Assembly (NCBI RefSeq): GCF_017114945.1
Contig: NZ_JABXKQ010000175.1
Coordinates: 1 to 64,000 of the forward strand
Direction of reading: 5' to 3'
DNA length: 64,000 nt
Source: Nostoc sp. JL34
GTDB taxonomy: Bacteria; Cyanobacteriota; Cyanobacteriia; Cyanobacteriales; Nostocaceae
Shown: positions 1 through 7,847 of the stretch, piece by piece
How positions within the stretch are numbered: position 1 is the stretch's first letter
Layout: every line of letters begins with the position of its first letter
Translations under genes and position numbers: made by a program
Notes under the pieces: model-generated
The model's database searches: none
What the model was told of the DNA's origin: nothing
Seen by the model: only the letters and a program-made list of their open reading frames with translations

Positions 1-54
1 TCAGTACCTCTGCCATAATCCCCCTGTCAATAGGGTTTGAGACGCGCTAACCCT
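1..54 (-). mobile_element. End of an insertion sequence running off the left edge
   Basis: Bases 25-54 are an exact 30-bp inverted copy of bases 11197-11226, which lie just before a truncated ISAs1-type transposase. The sequences diverge immediately inside the 30 bp (1-24 here, 11227 onward there). That is the pattern expected of the two terminal inverted repeats of one IS type. The element here would extend leftwards out of the window. Assignment to ISAs1 rests only on the neighbouring transposase fragment. Confidence 0.55.
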
Positions 55-306
55 GCTAAGTGATATTTTGCCCCGAAAGAAAAGAGATCCCACCAACCCC
101 TCTTAAAAAGGGGGCTTAATTTCCTCCTTGTTGCCTTTCTCGGTTTTTACTACCATAGATGCTGTTTCATATCTATTGGATCTTGTGATAGAGGTCTGTT
201 ACTATTTTTCTTAAGAATAAATCTCGGTTTTCAAGCCAGGTTTAACCTGGCTTCTCTAAATCTTTTACAACTCAAAGAAATTATTTAGTGGTTAACTCAG
301 TGTGAT

Positions 307-477
307 GTGAAAACCACTCTAGAGAAAATCATTTTTGAGACTATTGATAGACCAGCAGATCCGTATAAAGATAGAAATAATACTTCGATTAATGAATTAA
401 TATTTATACTAATCCTAATAATTGCTGTGTTGTTAAGATTTTATATAAGTGGTGTTACCCAACAAATGTTGAGGTAA
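307..477 (+). CDS. Possible small single-span membrane protein (56 aa)
   Basis: A 56-codon GTG-start frame encodes a charged N-terminus (about residues 1-30, rich in K, E, D and R) followed by one hydrophobic stretch around residues 30-46 (ELIFILILIIAVLLRFYI). It is followed six bases later by a rho-independent terminator-like hairpin (483-507), which supports a real transcript ending here. The frame is open back only to a stop at 286, so GTG at 307 is the sole start and it lacks a clear Shine-Dalgarno sequence. I do not recognise a family. It could be chance. Confidence 0.35.
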   Translation: MKTTLEKIIFETIDRPADPYKDRNNTSINELIFILILIIAVLLRFYISGVTQQMLR

Positions 478-482
478 ATATT

Positions 483-507
483 ACCCCGATGTGATGCGGG
501 GTTTTTC
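483..507 (+). terminator. Rho-independent terminator-like hairpin
   Basis: Arms ACCCCG and CGGGGT flank an 8-base loop and are followed by a T-rich run. It sits just after the small reading frame 307-477 and before the convergent gene ending at 599. Confidence 0.55.
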
Positions 508-598
508 TTTGAATTAGGGATGTGTACAACGAGCTTCTCCACGAGACGCTACAGGTAACTCTCTTCCCCGTCAGAGTACGTTTACGCAAGCAAATCTA

Positions 599-1102
599 TT
601 AAGCCTGCAATGCTTTAAACCACTTATTCAAAACTGTACTGATGGTTTTCTTCATCTGATGCTTACGACTCCACTTCTGGAATGCCATTTCATACTCTTC
701 GCCTTTGATTTGAAAGGTATTCCAAACATCAAGCCCGACAGGCAATCCGCAGAATAGTAGAATGTACAGTGACCAAGAAATTCCACCGCCAGTGATTAAA
801 TCGACCAGTATCAAAAATCCATTGAAAATTGCATAATTGCCTAGACGCTTCTGAAATCTGCTGATGCGGTAGGCGTCAAAAGCTTTTCGCTGTTGAACTT
901 GTCCTTGTTGTACTACCCAATCGCGTTCTGCTAATTTTAAAGAATCAGGTGAAATTTCTAACTCAGCAGCAATTTCTAATATCTGCTCATAAGAAAATTC
1001 TGTATCTTTGTCATCAGCTTGACGAGCGATCGCTAAGTGCAGAATTTGCTGGACATCTTCTTGGCTATAAGAGCGGAGGCTCTTGGGTTCAAATGCCGTC
1101 AT
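599..1102 (-). CDS. 2TM domain-containing membrane protein
   Basis: The 167-aa protein has a soluble N-terminal half (residues 1-75) that looks like a short helical region of the kind seen in cyanobacterial 2TM-domain proteins (SYEQILEIAAELEISPDSL). Two hydrophobic segments follow (about residues 90-105 and 110-126), with a basic tail (KHQMKKTISTVLNKW). This matches the 2TM-domain family, whose function is unknown. It is predicted to sit in a membrane as a hairpin with both soluble parts on the same side. It converges with the possible small gene at 307-477 and is followed upstream by the creatininase-like gene on the same strand after about 135 bases. Family assignment is moderately confident; no role can be inferred. 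Confidence 0.7.
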   Translation of the reverse strand: MTAFEPKSLRSYSQEDVQQILHLAIARQADDKDTEFSYEQILEIAAELEISPDSLKLAERDWVVQQGQVQQRKAFDAYRISRFQKRLGNYAIFNGFLILVDLITGGGISWSLYILLFCGLPVGLDVWNTFQIKGEEYEMAFQKWSRKHQMKKTISTVLNKWFKALQA

Positions 1103-1237
1103 AATTCTTTCTCTTAATATTACTTTGAATAGAAATTTGCTGCCTGATAGATTTTAAGCAGCTATGCCAATAGCTATTTCCATTATTCTTACATTAGCAA
1201 ATCTAGATGCTGTCCTGCATCGAAATGTATTGGATTT

Positions 1238-2068
1238 TTAACTTTGAGTAAAACCTGTCAATCCCTCCCCTACTTTTGCTTGTCGATAGGCATAAATATC
1301 TTGAATAACTTGTACCCAACCATTAGCGAGAGATTCGAGGATGCGATCGCCTTTTTCTTTAGTTGCGGTTGTGGCGTCACCAATCACTCCACTTTTACTG
1401 ATATCTCGCGTCACCCAAGCCACAGGTAATTTACCTTCCCAACTCAGTAAACTGCTTTCTGACTGTTCTGGTGGATATTCTGCAACCGCTTTCTCTAGCT
1501 TCACTTGTTCTGGCAAAATCGATAACATAATGCTAGTTTCAGCATCTCCGGCGTGCATTCCTAGTGCTGCTTCTTTCGGAGTCAATAAATTTTTAGTAAT
1601 ATTAGGCACGCGCCAAGTAAACAGCGGAAATACCAAAAAGTCATCATACTTAACGTGCAAATCTCGCGCCGCTATTTGCATCACTTGCGGTTGTCCGCCG
1701 TGGGAGTTCATTAACACCAGTTTTCTAAACCCAGCTCGGTAAATACTTTCTCCCACTTCCATAATGATTGCCGTCAGAGTTGCCGTACTCAGGGTAATCG
1801 TACCGGGAAAGTGCCAGTGTTCGTTAGATTTGCCATAATAAAGGTTTGGTAAAGCATAAGCCGGAATACTGGCATCCAGCTTTTCCATTGCTTTTCCCAA
1901 CACCCCCACACCGATCGCAGCATCTACAATCAACGGCAGATGAGGGCCATGTTGTTCAATTGCCCCTACTGGCTGGATGATTACCACATTTTCCTTATCT
2001 GGCATTGCTTGAATATCAGTCCAGCTAAGGTAGGGAAAAAAGCGTTCTGGTGGAATGAAGCTGTGCAT
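1238..2068 (-). CDS. Creatininase-family amidohydrolase
   Basis: This 276-aa protein has the layout of the creatininase family, metal-dependent hydrolases of cyclic or linear amides. Visible metal-site motifs are GAIEQHGPHLPLIVDA near residues 35-50 (E, H and D ligands), NSHGG near 120 and HAGDAETS near 172 (H, D, E). Length is normal for the family. The true substrate is uncertain: members include creatinine amidohydrolase, enzymes of Fapy-purine turnover and mycofactocin maturation proteins, and nothing nearby distinguishes them. It starts 159 bases from the divergently oriented ROK kinase gene, so the two may share a promoter region. Confidence 0.8.
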   Translation of the reverse strand: MHSFIPPERFFPYLSWTDIQAMPDKENVVIIQPVGAIEQHGPHLPLIVDAAIGVGVLGKAMEKLDASIPAYALPNLYYGKSNEHWHFPGTITLSTATLTAIIMEVGESIYRAGFRKLVLMNSHGGQPQVMQIAARDLHVKYDDFLVFPLFTWRVPNITKNLLTPKEAALGMHAGDAETSIMLSILPEQVKLEKAVAEYPPEQSESSLLSWEGKLPVAWVTRDISKSGVIGDATTATKEKGDRILESLANGWVQVIQDIYAYRQAKVGEGLTGFTQS

Positions 2069-2227
2069 ATTCCTTAAATTTATATTTTAGGGCATTCGGT
2101 ATGGTTATTCTCCTTGTCCTCTCATGCCCAATGCCCACCAATATAAAGACTCTCCAAACATCCAGATATTATCAAATACAGCAGAGCATAATAACGAAAT
2201 AACAAGCATTAACAAGGATGTAACTCA

Positions 2228-2944
2228 ATGGTTGAAGAAAATGGATCGATTCGTACCCTATCGGTTGATATTGGCGGTAGTGGCGTTAAGGCTATGGTTT
2301 TGGATATTACAGGGCATCCTGTAACCGAAAGGGCGCGTTTAGATACACCTCAACCTGCTACACCAGAGGTTGTAATTAATGCAATTGTTGTGTTAGCCGC
2401 GGCTCAAGGTGAATTTCATCGCGTTTCGGTCGGTTTTCCCGGTGTGGTGCGCTCTGGAGTCACGGAAACAGCGGTAAACTTACATCCAGATTGGATCGGA
2501 TTTGATTTGGAAACAGCATTATTAAAACACTTAAACAAGCCTGTACGGGTGATTAATGATGCAGATATGCAGGGGTTTGGAGCGATCGCAGGTAAAGGTC
2601 TAGAATTGGTGATTACTCTGGGTACGGGGTTTGGTTCGGCTTTATTTATGGATGGTAAGCTGGTACCGAATATGGAAATGGGACATCATCCATTTCGCAA
2701 AGGAGAGACTTTTGAGCAGCAGTTGGGGCGTGCAGAGTTAGAAAAAATTGGTGATAAAAGATGGAATCGGCGTTTAGAAAAAGCGATCGCATCCTTGCAA
2801 CATCTGTTCAATTATGATTGCCTTTATATTGGCGGTGGTGAAGCTGTAAGAGTGAATTTCCAGCTACCGTTAAATGTCAAACTTATCCCCAATATCACTG
2901 GTTTATTAGGTGGTATTGCTTTGTGGCGAGATGAGAAAAAGTAA
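2228..2944 (+). CDS. ppgK: ROK-family kinase, probable polyphosphate glucokinase
   Basis: A 238-aa ROK-type sugar kinase. The N-terminal phosphate loop DIGGSGVKAMVLD (residues 14-26), GFPGVV near 67, the catalytic-Asp region VINDADMQGFG near 112 and ITLGTGFGSALFMDGKLVPN near 130 are all present. The segment after the third motif (DGKLVPNMEMGHHPF) resembles strictly or preferentially polyphosphate-dependent glucokinases rather than ATP hexokinases, so glucose phosphorylation with polyphosphate is the likely reaction. The start gives a soluble cytoplasmic protein; an ATG at 2228 with GGATG upstream is plausible. The donor preference is inference. With sucrose synthase nearby it may take part in sugar recycling, but there is no operon link. 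Confidence 0.75.
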   Translation: MVEENGSIRTLSVDIGGSGVKAMVLDITGHPVTERARLDTPQPATPEVVINAIVVLAAAQGEFHRVSVGFPGVVRSGVTETAVNLHPDWIGFDLETALLKHLNKPVRVINDADMQGFGAIAGKGLELVITLGTGFGSALFMDGKLVPNMEMGHHPFRKGETFEQQLGRAELEKIGDKRWNRRLEKAIASLQHLFNYDCLYIGGGEAVRVNFQLPLNVKLIPNITGLLGGIALWRDEKK

Positions 2945-3803
2945 AAAGTTTTTCAGTGTTCACAACTGGGCGTACTAAGCGATGTCTTCTCTGCGTTCGC
3001 GCTACGTGTAGCTTCCCAAGGGTACGACGGGCTACGCCTACGAACATTTTTTTAGGCGCATCCTTACTCAACTGGAAAAATGATATAAAAATTAACATAG
3101 GTTAGGCAAGAGAATTGAACTGATATTCTTTTCAGTGCGCCTGTGTAATTTTGTCATGCAGTAGTCTAACTCTAGTTAAAATTTAAGACCACCCAACAAC
3201 GTTGTGCGGTTTCATTATCTTGAGGTCAAAGTATGCGCTTTCTGAGAATAATTCCATAAAAAAGCAGATATTTAGGAATTATGGCTGAATCCTTCCAGAG
3301 TTTCTGAATTCTGATTTCTGAATGCTGACTTCTTCTTCAAAATAATCTCTGAGAGAGAACAAATTGTTTGAAATTAAAAGTTGATCGTTGTTGTGAAATG
3401 TTGCATTGATCAATGATTAAAAAACTGACTCAGTGAATGTAGCAGTATTCTTTATGGCAGTATAAATATGATAAAAGTAGCATCAGCATACCAAGTAGGA
3501 GCCAAAGATAACTAGACAAATTTGTTTCATGATATTCCCAGATGATCGGATAGTATGTTATTGTCTAAACCGTTGATTTAAATACAATATCTGAGGATTT
3601 GAGGGCTTGATTCAAGATAAAAAAAGCACAAAGCTAATGATATTCGTCTGATTAAACGGAATAGGAGGTGAGGAAAGATGAGCCTGACAATATTATCTGA
3701 AAAAATTAGTACATGACTTTTTTATTTGGTCAGTATGCACTATCCCGGACAACAGCAATGTTGTTAGTTAAAAGAAATATTGGTTGAAGTAAAATGAACT
3801 ACA
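2945..3803. other. Intergenic region, 860 bases
   Basis: Holds the dispersed repeat at 2979-3042 and AT-rich sequence. A strong ribosome-binding-like stretch (GGAGGTGAGG, 3664-3673) precedes a 12-codon frame at 3678-3716 that ends about 90 bases before the peptidoglycan-binding gene. This could be a leader peptide or 5' untranslated region; I see no larger gene. Confidence 0.4.
2979..3042. repeat. Dispersed Nostoc-type repeat
   Basis: Contains the phrase GTACGACGGGCTACGCCTACG, close copies of which recur at 46298-46320 (inverted), 47083-47100 and 59426-59453. These short interspersed elements lie between genes and have no coding potential that I trust. Confidence 0.6.
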
Positions 3804-4358
3804 ATGAGTGAAATTGGCCTGATGATGACGGGCGTGTTAGCAATAAGACAAGCATCTGGGGCCAATTTGCCACAGCAGCAATTATTTCAGATGGAAAATG
3901 ACGTAAACCAGTCCAAACAGAGTCAGTTAGAGATAACTGCTCAAGTCACACCACCTGAATTCATGCAGACAGATGAGATTTCCCAGGCTTCTTCCTCAGC
4001 GATCGCACCAGAGAAAGAACATATACTTAAGAAAATCAGCAAAAACAATCAGTTCCTAGCTTCTTCTAACTTAGGTGAGTCTAAGAAGTATTCTCAGTCT
4101 GGAGGTAAAGTCCGTGCAAAGGCTACAGGACGGTTCCAGAAGTTTAGTAGCCAACCTATGCCGACTCTTTATTTCGGTAGCTCTGGTGTTGCTGTCAGAG
4201 TCTTACAACGGCTGTTAGTGTCTAGTGGTTATGCGGTTAGAGTGGATGGGATTTATGGCGCACTGACAGAGACTGCTGTTAAAGCCTTTCAAAATCAGCA
4301 GAATTTAGCAACGGATGGAGTAGTTGGTCAACGAACTTGGCGGGCGTTGACAATTTAG
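3804..4358 (+). CDS. Peptidoglycan-binding domain protein
   Basis: The 184-aa protein ends in a PG_binding_1 domain (about residues 122-184). Its repeated helical pattern is visible in FGSSGVAVRVLQRLL, VDGIYGALTETAVKAFQNQQ and TDGVVGQRTWRAL. The first 115 residues are polar, low in hydrophobics and rich in S, Q and K, looking like a flexible linker. No convincing signal peptide is visible, although residues 1-20 are mildly hydrophobic. It probably binds cell-wall peptidoglycan if exported, but no catalytic domain accompanies the binding module. It converges with sucrose synthase; a Nostoc-type palindromic repeat (4360-4465) lies between the two stops. Confidence 0.75.
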   Translation: MSEIGLMMTGVLAIRQASGANLPQQQLFQMENDVNQSKQSQLEITAQVTPPEFMQTDEISQASSSAIAPEKEHILKKISKNNQFLASSNLGESKKYSQSGGKVRAKATGRFQKFSSQPMPTLYFGSSGVAVRVLQRLLVSSGYAVRVDGIYGALTETAVKAFQNQQNLATDGVVGQRTWRALTI

Positions 4359-4359
4359 T

Positions 4360-4466
4360 AATTTGTCTATTGTCCTTAGTCATTTGTCCTTAGTCCTTGG
4401 CTAATGACAAATGACGCCACGTGCTTAACTTGGGGAGACCCCAAGACCGCAGTGGGGAGCAAATGA
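4360..4466. repeat. Dispersed palindromic repeats between convergent genes
   Basis: Repeated gtcatttgtc/gacaaatgac words flank a hairpin-prone core containing TTGGGGAGACCCCAA. A related core (TTGGGGAGACCCCAGACGC) occurs at 7801-7819 beside the GH116 gene. This is typical of Nostoc intergenic repeats. Confidence 0.55.
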
Positions 4467-4470
4467 CAAA

Positions 4471-6891
4471 CTAACGGTACTTATGCTGCTCTAATAGCTG
4501 TTGCGCTCTTGGCTTGTAAATTAAATAGAACAAAGCCTCTATATAGCGCAATAAATCTTCCCGATTTTCCTTTGAGGTAAAGTTCCAGAAGCCATAAATC
4601 CGTGCTAATGATAATAGCTTGCTAGTGTGAATTTTCCAAGTATAGGTGCTGTAAACTCGGTCAATTCCTCGCTGGGAAATTTCATTCCAATAGTTAGGGT
4701 TTTGTTCAGACTTAGTGATGAATTCCAGAATTTTTGTGGCTGTTTCCTCTAAATTTGTCGGATTAATCAAAAAGCCATTCACCTTATCTTGAATAATCTC
4801 CAGTGGCCCACCAAACTGTGTGGCGAAAGTTGGTAATCCTGAAACCATTGCTTCTAAAATTGTCAAACCAAAAGCTTCAAATAAAGCTGGTTGGATAAAA
4901 ATTCCCTGATGATCGGCAATGACTCGGTAAATTTCACCAGAATCAGTTTTAGTCAGGCGCACACCCAACCAACGAATTTTACCGTGGAGATTGTACTGGT
5001 CAATTATTTGGTAGAGTTTGATAATTTCGTCGCGTTCTTCGTTGTCACCTGATTCTTCGACACGTAACTTACCCGCTACTAAAATTAAGTTACAATGCTC
5101 TTGTAATTCTTTACTTTGACCATAACATTCAGCTAAACCTGTGAGGTTTTTGATGTGGTCAAGACGCGCCATTGAGAAGAGAGGGCGTTTGTTAGGATCG
5201 TCGAGTTTGCCAAAGATTTGCGTGGGGTCTTCCAGAGTAAAGAGTGTTTCTGCAAGGCGTTGGCGATCGCTCTCTACTCGGTCTTTAGTGCGGGTGTAGG
5301 GAAAGTAATTATTTTCATTTACTCCCGGCGGTACGACATTAAATTTGGGACTAAATAATTCAATCCCATTGGTTACATGGTATAACTCCGGCATGGTGAA
5401 GCACTTATAAGACTCGTACTGTCCCACACTATCCGGTGTTCCGACAATTTCTTGGTAGGTGCTGCTAATCACAAAATTGGCAGCATTCATGGCAATCAAA
5501 TCAGCTGTGAATTGCAAGGAAAAATGATATTTATCTTCCAAATCTTGCCAGTAGAGGTTACTGAACAAATATTTAGATTTTTCCAAGGCATGGGCAACAT
5601 TGCATTGGGTAACTTTCAGCCGTCGCGCCAGCAAGAATGCTATTAAATTCCCATCAGTATAGTTTCCAACTATTAAGTCAGGTGTGCCGTGGAATTCTGC
5701 CCGTAGTTCTCTTTCGGAATCAATGGCGAAAGTTTCTAGATAAGGCCAAAACTCAAACCGAGAAATCCAATTTTGAGTCATGTTAGGATTAAATTCTCGC
5801 AAAGGCACTCGCAAAATCCAGGCATTTTCGGTACCAAGGACTTTTTCTAGCCGTTGATTACAAAGAGTACCATCACTATTGGGAATCAAGCGGCTAAGAA
5901 TAATCACCTTTGGCTGGACATTCAATCCCTCTAAACCGGCAAGCAGAACATCTTCTTGTAGCTGCTTCTCTAGGCTCTTTGCCTGGTCAAGGACGTAAAC
6001 TACCTGACCACCGGTATCAGGACGCCCTAAAACGCCCTCTTGCCCAAACCAACCGTGAGCTGACACCAAGACGATTCTAAAAATCATCGGAACACGAGAA
6101 ATGAAAGCTTCTAGGGTCTGAGGATCGGCAGAATCAATCAATTCATCGAGAATATTTAGGGTTTCCCGGACTCGCGCTGCGGTGTTACCCCAACCTGGCT
6201 CAAAACCCATTGACTGCAATTGAAACCGGAATTGTTCGTAGGGTTCATCATCAGGGCGATTATTAACAAAATCGATAGCTTTTTTAACTTGCTGGGAAAG
6301 TTGCTGTTGAGATTGAATGCGATCGTTGACTAGCAACTGGACACCGTTGTAGTGGTGCAGGCGCAAGAAATTCAACAAGCTGTCCAGCAATTGTTTAGAG
6401 TCTTGAAATAGTTGGCTGGATAGATAGCGGTTGAGAAATTGTACTCCCTTACCAATATTTTTGGGGTCGCGGATGACTGGGGAATAGTCATAAAACGGGC
6501 CAAAATCCAACTCTAGCAGATCGCCCTCATTAGGATGAAATTTATTCACCAAGCGATCGCGCAGATCCAACAAATCCTGCACCGTCATCGGCTCAATACT
6601 CAAGTCTGATGTCAACCAATAAACTTCTTGGCTGGCAATCTTAGAACGGATGATGAAACAGAAGTTTGAGTCCTCCTGAATAATTTCCTGAGTATAGTAA
6701 ATGAGTTTGCCTAACTCCGAGGAAGTGTAAAAAGTCTTAGGTTTCTGGGACTTGGAGCAATACTCACTATATACATTGAGTATGTCGTTCCGCAGCAAGT
6801 ACTTCTTTTCTTGTTGGCGTAATTCACTAATAAAGGAACGTAAATCACTTCTTTCTTCACTATCTAAGACTGCTTGAAGCAATTCAGACAT
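4471..6891 (-). CDS. susA: Sucrose synthase
   Basis: An 806-aa sucrose synthase, which reversibly converts sucrose plus UDP/ADP to fructose and nucleotide-sugar in the cytoplasm. Residues 1-260 are the regulatory N-terminal part, followed by a GT-B glycosyltransferase core. Its opening reads VSAHGWFGQEGVLGRPDTGG, and the C-terminal nucleotide-sugar site reads FGLTILEAMVSGLPTFATQFGGP, with the E-x7-E motif. Length is the normal ~806 aa if translation starts at MSELLQAV. That start has a GGAG five bases upstream and matches my memory of Anabaena SusA; a longer in-frame start at 6921 adds ten unconvincing residues. In heterocystous cyanobacteria SusA channels sucrose into glycogen and polysaccharide metabolism. 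The gene stands alone, with a 690-base AT-rich region upstream. Confidence 0.95.
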   Translation of the reverse strand: MSELLQAVLDSEERSDLRSFISELRQQEKKYLLRNDILNVYSEYCSKSQKPKTFYTSSELGKLIYYTQEIIQEDSNFCFIIRSKIASQEVYWLTSDLSIEPMTVQDLLDLRDRLVNKFHPNEGDLLELDFGPFYDYSPVIRDPKNIGKGVQFLNRYLSSQLFQDSKQLLDSLLNFLRLHHYNGVQLLVNDRIQSQQQLSQQVKKAIDFVNNRPDDEPYEQFRFQLQSMGFEPGWGNTAARVRETLNILDELIDSADPQTLEAFISRVPMIFRIVLVSAHGWFGQEGVLGRPDTGGQVVYVLDQAKSLEKQLQEDVLLAGLEGLNVQPKVIILSRLIPNSDGTLCNQRLEKVLGTENAWILRVPLREFNPNMTQNWISRFEFWPYLETFAIDSERELRAEFHGTPDLIVGNYTDGNLIAFLLARRLKVTQCNVAHALEKSKYLFSNLYWQDLEDKYHFSLQFTADLIAMNAANFVISSTYQEIVGTPDSVGQYESYKCFTMPELYHVTNGIELFSPKFNVVPPGVNENNYFPYTRTKDRVESDRQRLAETLFTLEDPTQIFGKLDDPNKRPLFSMARLDHIKNLTGLAECYGQSKELQEHCNLILVAGKLRVEESGDNEERDEIIKLYQIIDQYNLHGKIRWLGVRLTKTDSGEIYRVIADHQGIFIQPALFEAFGLTILEAMVSGLPTFATQFGGPLEIIQDKVNGFLINPTNLEETATKILEFITKSEQNPNYWNEISQRGIDRVYSTYTWKIHTSKLLSLARIYGFWNFTSKENREDLLRYIEALFYLIYKPRAQQLLEQHKYR

Positions 6892-7578
6892 GACAACTCC
6901 ATTAAATGACGATGTTTGCATTGTTGACTTTCAAGGCGGGCAAATAAGCCTCCACCTTTTCTGAAACCATAAACACGAAATAACACAGATAAATTATATT
7001 TACCTGTGTACCTACAAGTCTCAACTTTTCAGCAGGCATTTAAACCATGTTCTACTTTACTTAAAGTATCTATGACTCAGTATTTTTGACTCTAACTAAA
7101 GGAATACAATTTTTATTTCTTTTGATAGATGTTAGTAAATAACTGCATAATAATATATAGGGCACAACCTATCATGCCCTCAAATGCTTGATGTAATTTT
7201 TACTATATCATTTATTTGCATATATCTAATTATCAGTGCGCCGATCGGGTCAAGATTTATCTGTCAAGCTCGCTAAGACTTGTAAATCAAGGCTTTTTTT
7301 ATTAGTCCAGAGTGTTAATATTCATTTTAATCCTGGGTGTAGATGATATATTGGCCGATTTTGATGATTGCTGATCTTCTAGTAATGTGGGGAACAAGTA
7401 ATTGTCTTGCTATGATCTATTTTTCTAGGGTTGAAATAAAAGTTTATTGTTTTGCTTAAAGCTTAACTCTTTAGTTAAACTTCAATAAATTAAAATCAAT
7501 TTTTGTTCAAAGATAAATTAATATTGATTTGCCATAGTTATAATTTAAGCAAAAGTTGTTTAAACAAGGTCGATTTAT
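6892..7578. other. Intergenic region between susA and a small membrane ORF
   Basis: About 690 bases of AT-rich sequence with no reading frame I trust. It must contain the susA promoter (minus strand) and probably the promoter of the small frame at 7579. No clear repeat was seen. Confidence 0.5.
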
Positions 7579-7695
7579 ATGGCTACCAATACACATAAAT
7601 CAACAGCTGATGACCACAGTATAGGCAATATTCTGATTATCTCTTTACTTGCCTTTTGTGGGCTGACTTTCATAATACTTCTAGGCATTTTCTAA
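7579..7695 (+). CDS. Possible 38-aa single-span membrane protein
   Basis: An ATG frame preceded by AAGG about nine bases upstream encodes 38 residues. The first 17 are polar (starting MATNTHKSTADDHS) and residues 18-37 form one hydrophobic span (NILIISLLAFCGLTFIILLG). The composition is very protein-like for so short a frame and resembles small cyanobacterial membrane proteins, but I recognise no family. It is convergent with the GH116 gene. A longer overlapping frame (7656-7862) in another phase looks random. Confidence 0.45.
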   Translation: MATNTHKSTADDHSIGNILIISLLAFCGLTFIILLGIF

Positions 7696-7847
7696 GAGTT
7701 AAATGTGCGTTCAAAAACTTCTCAGGCTTAAAGGTTGTTTTCAAAGTGATTGGCTGTGATTTTAGGCACTTGTTGATCCCCCTAACGCCAGTCGCTCCAT
7801 TTGGGGAGACCCCAGACGCTTGTTCGCCCTTGGCGTCTCCCCTTGAA

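Noticed and set aside
1341-1742. 133-codon frame opposite the creatininase-like gene
   Set aside because: Antisense shadow of a well-supported gene.
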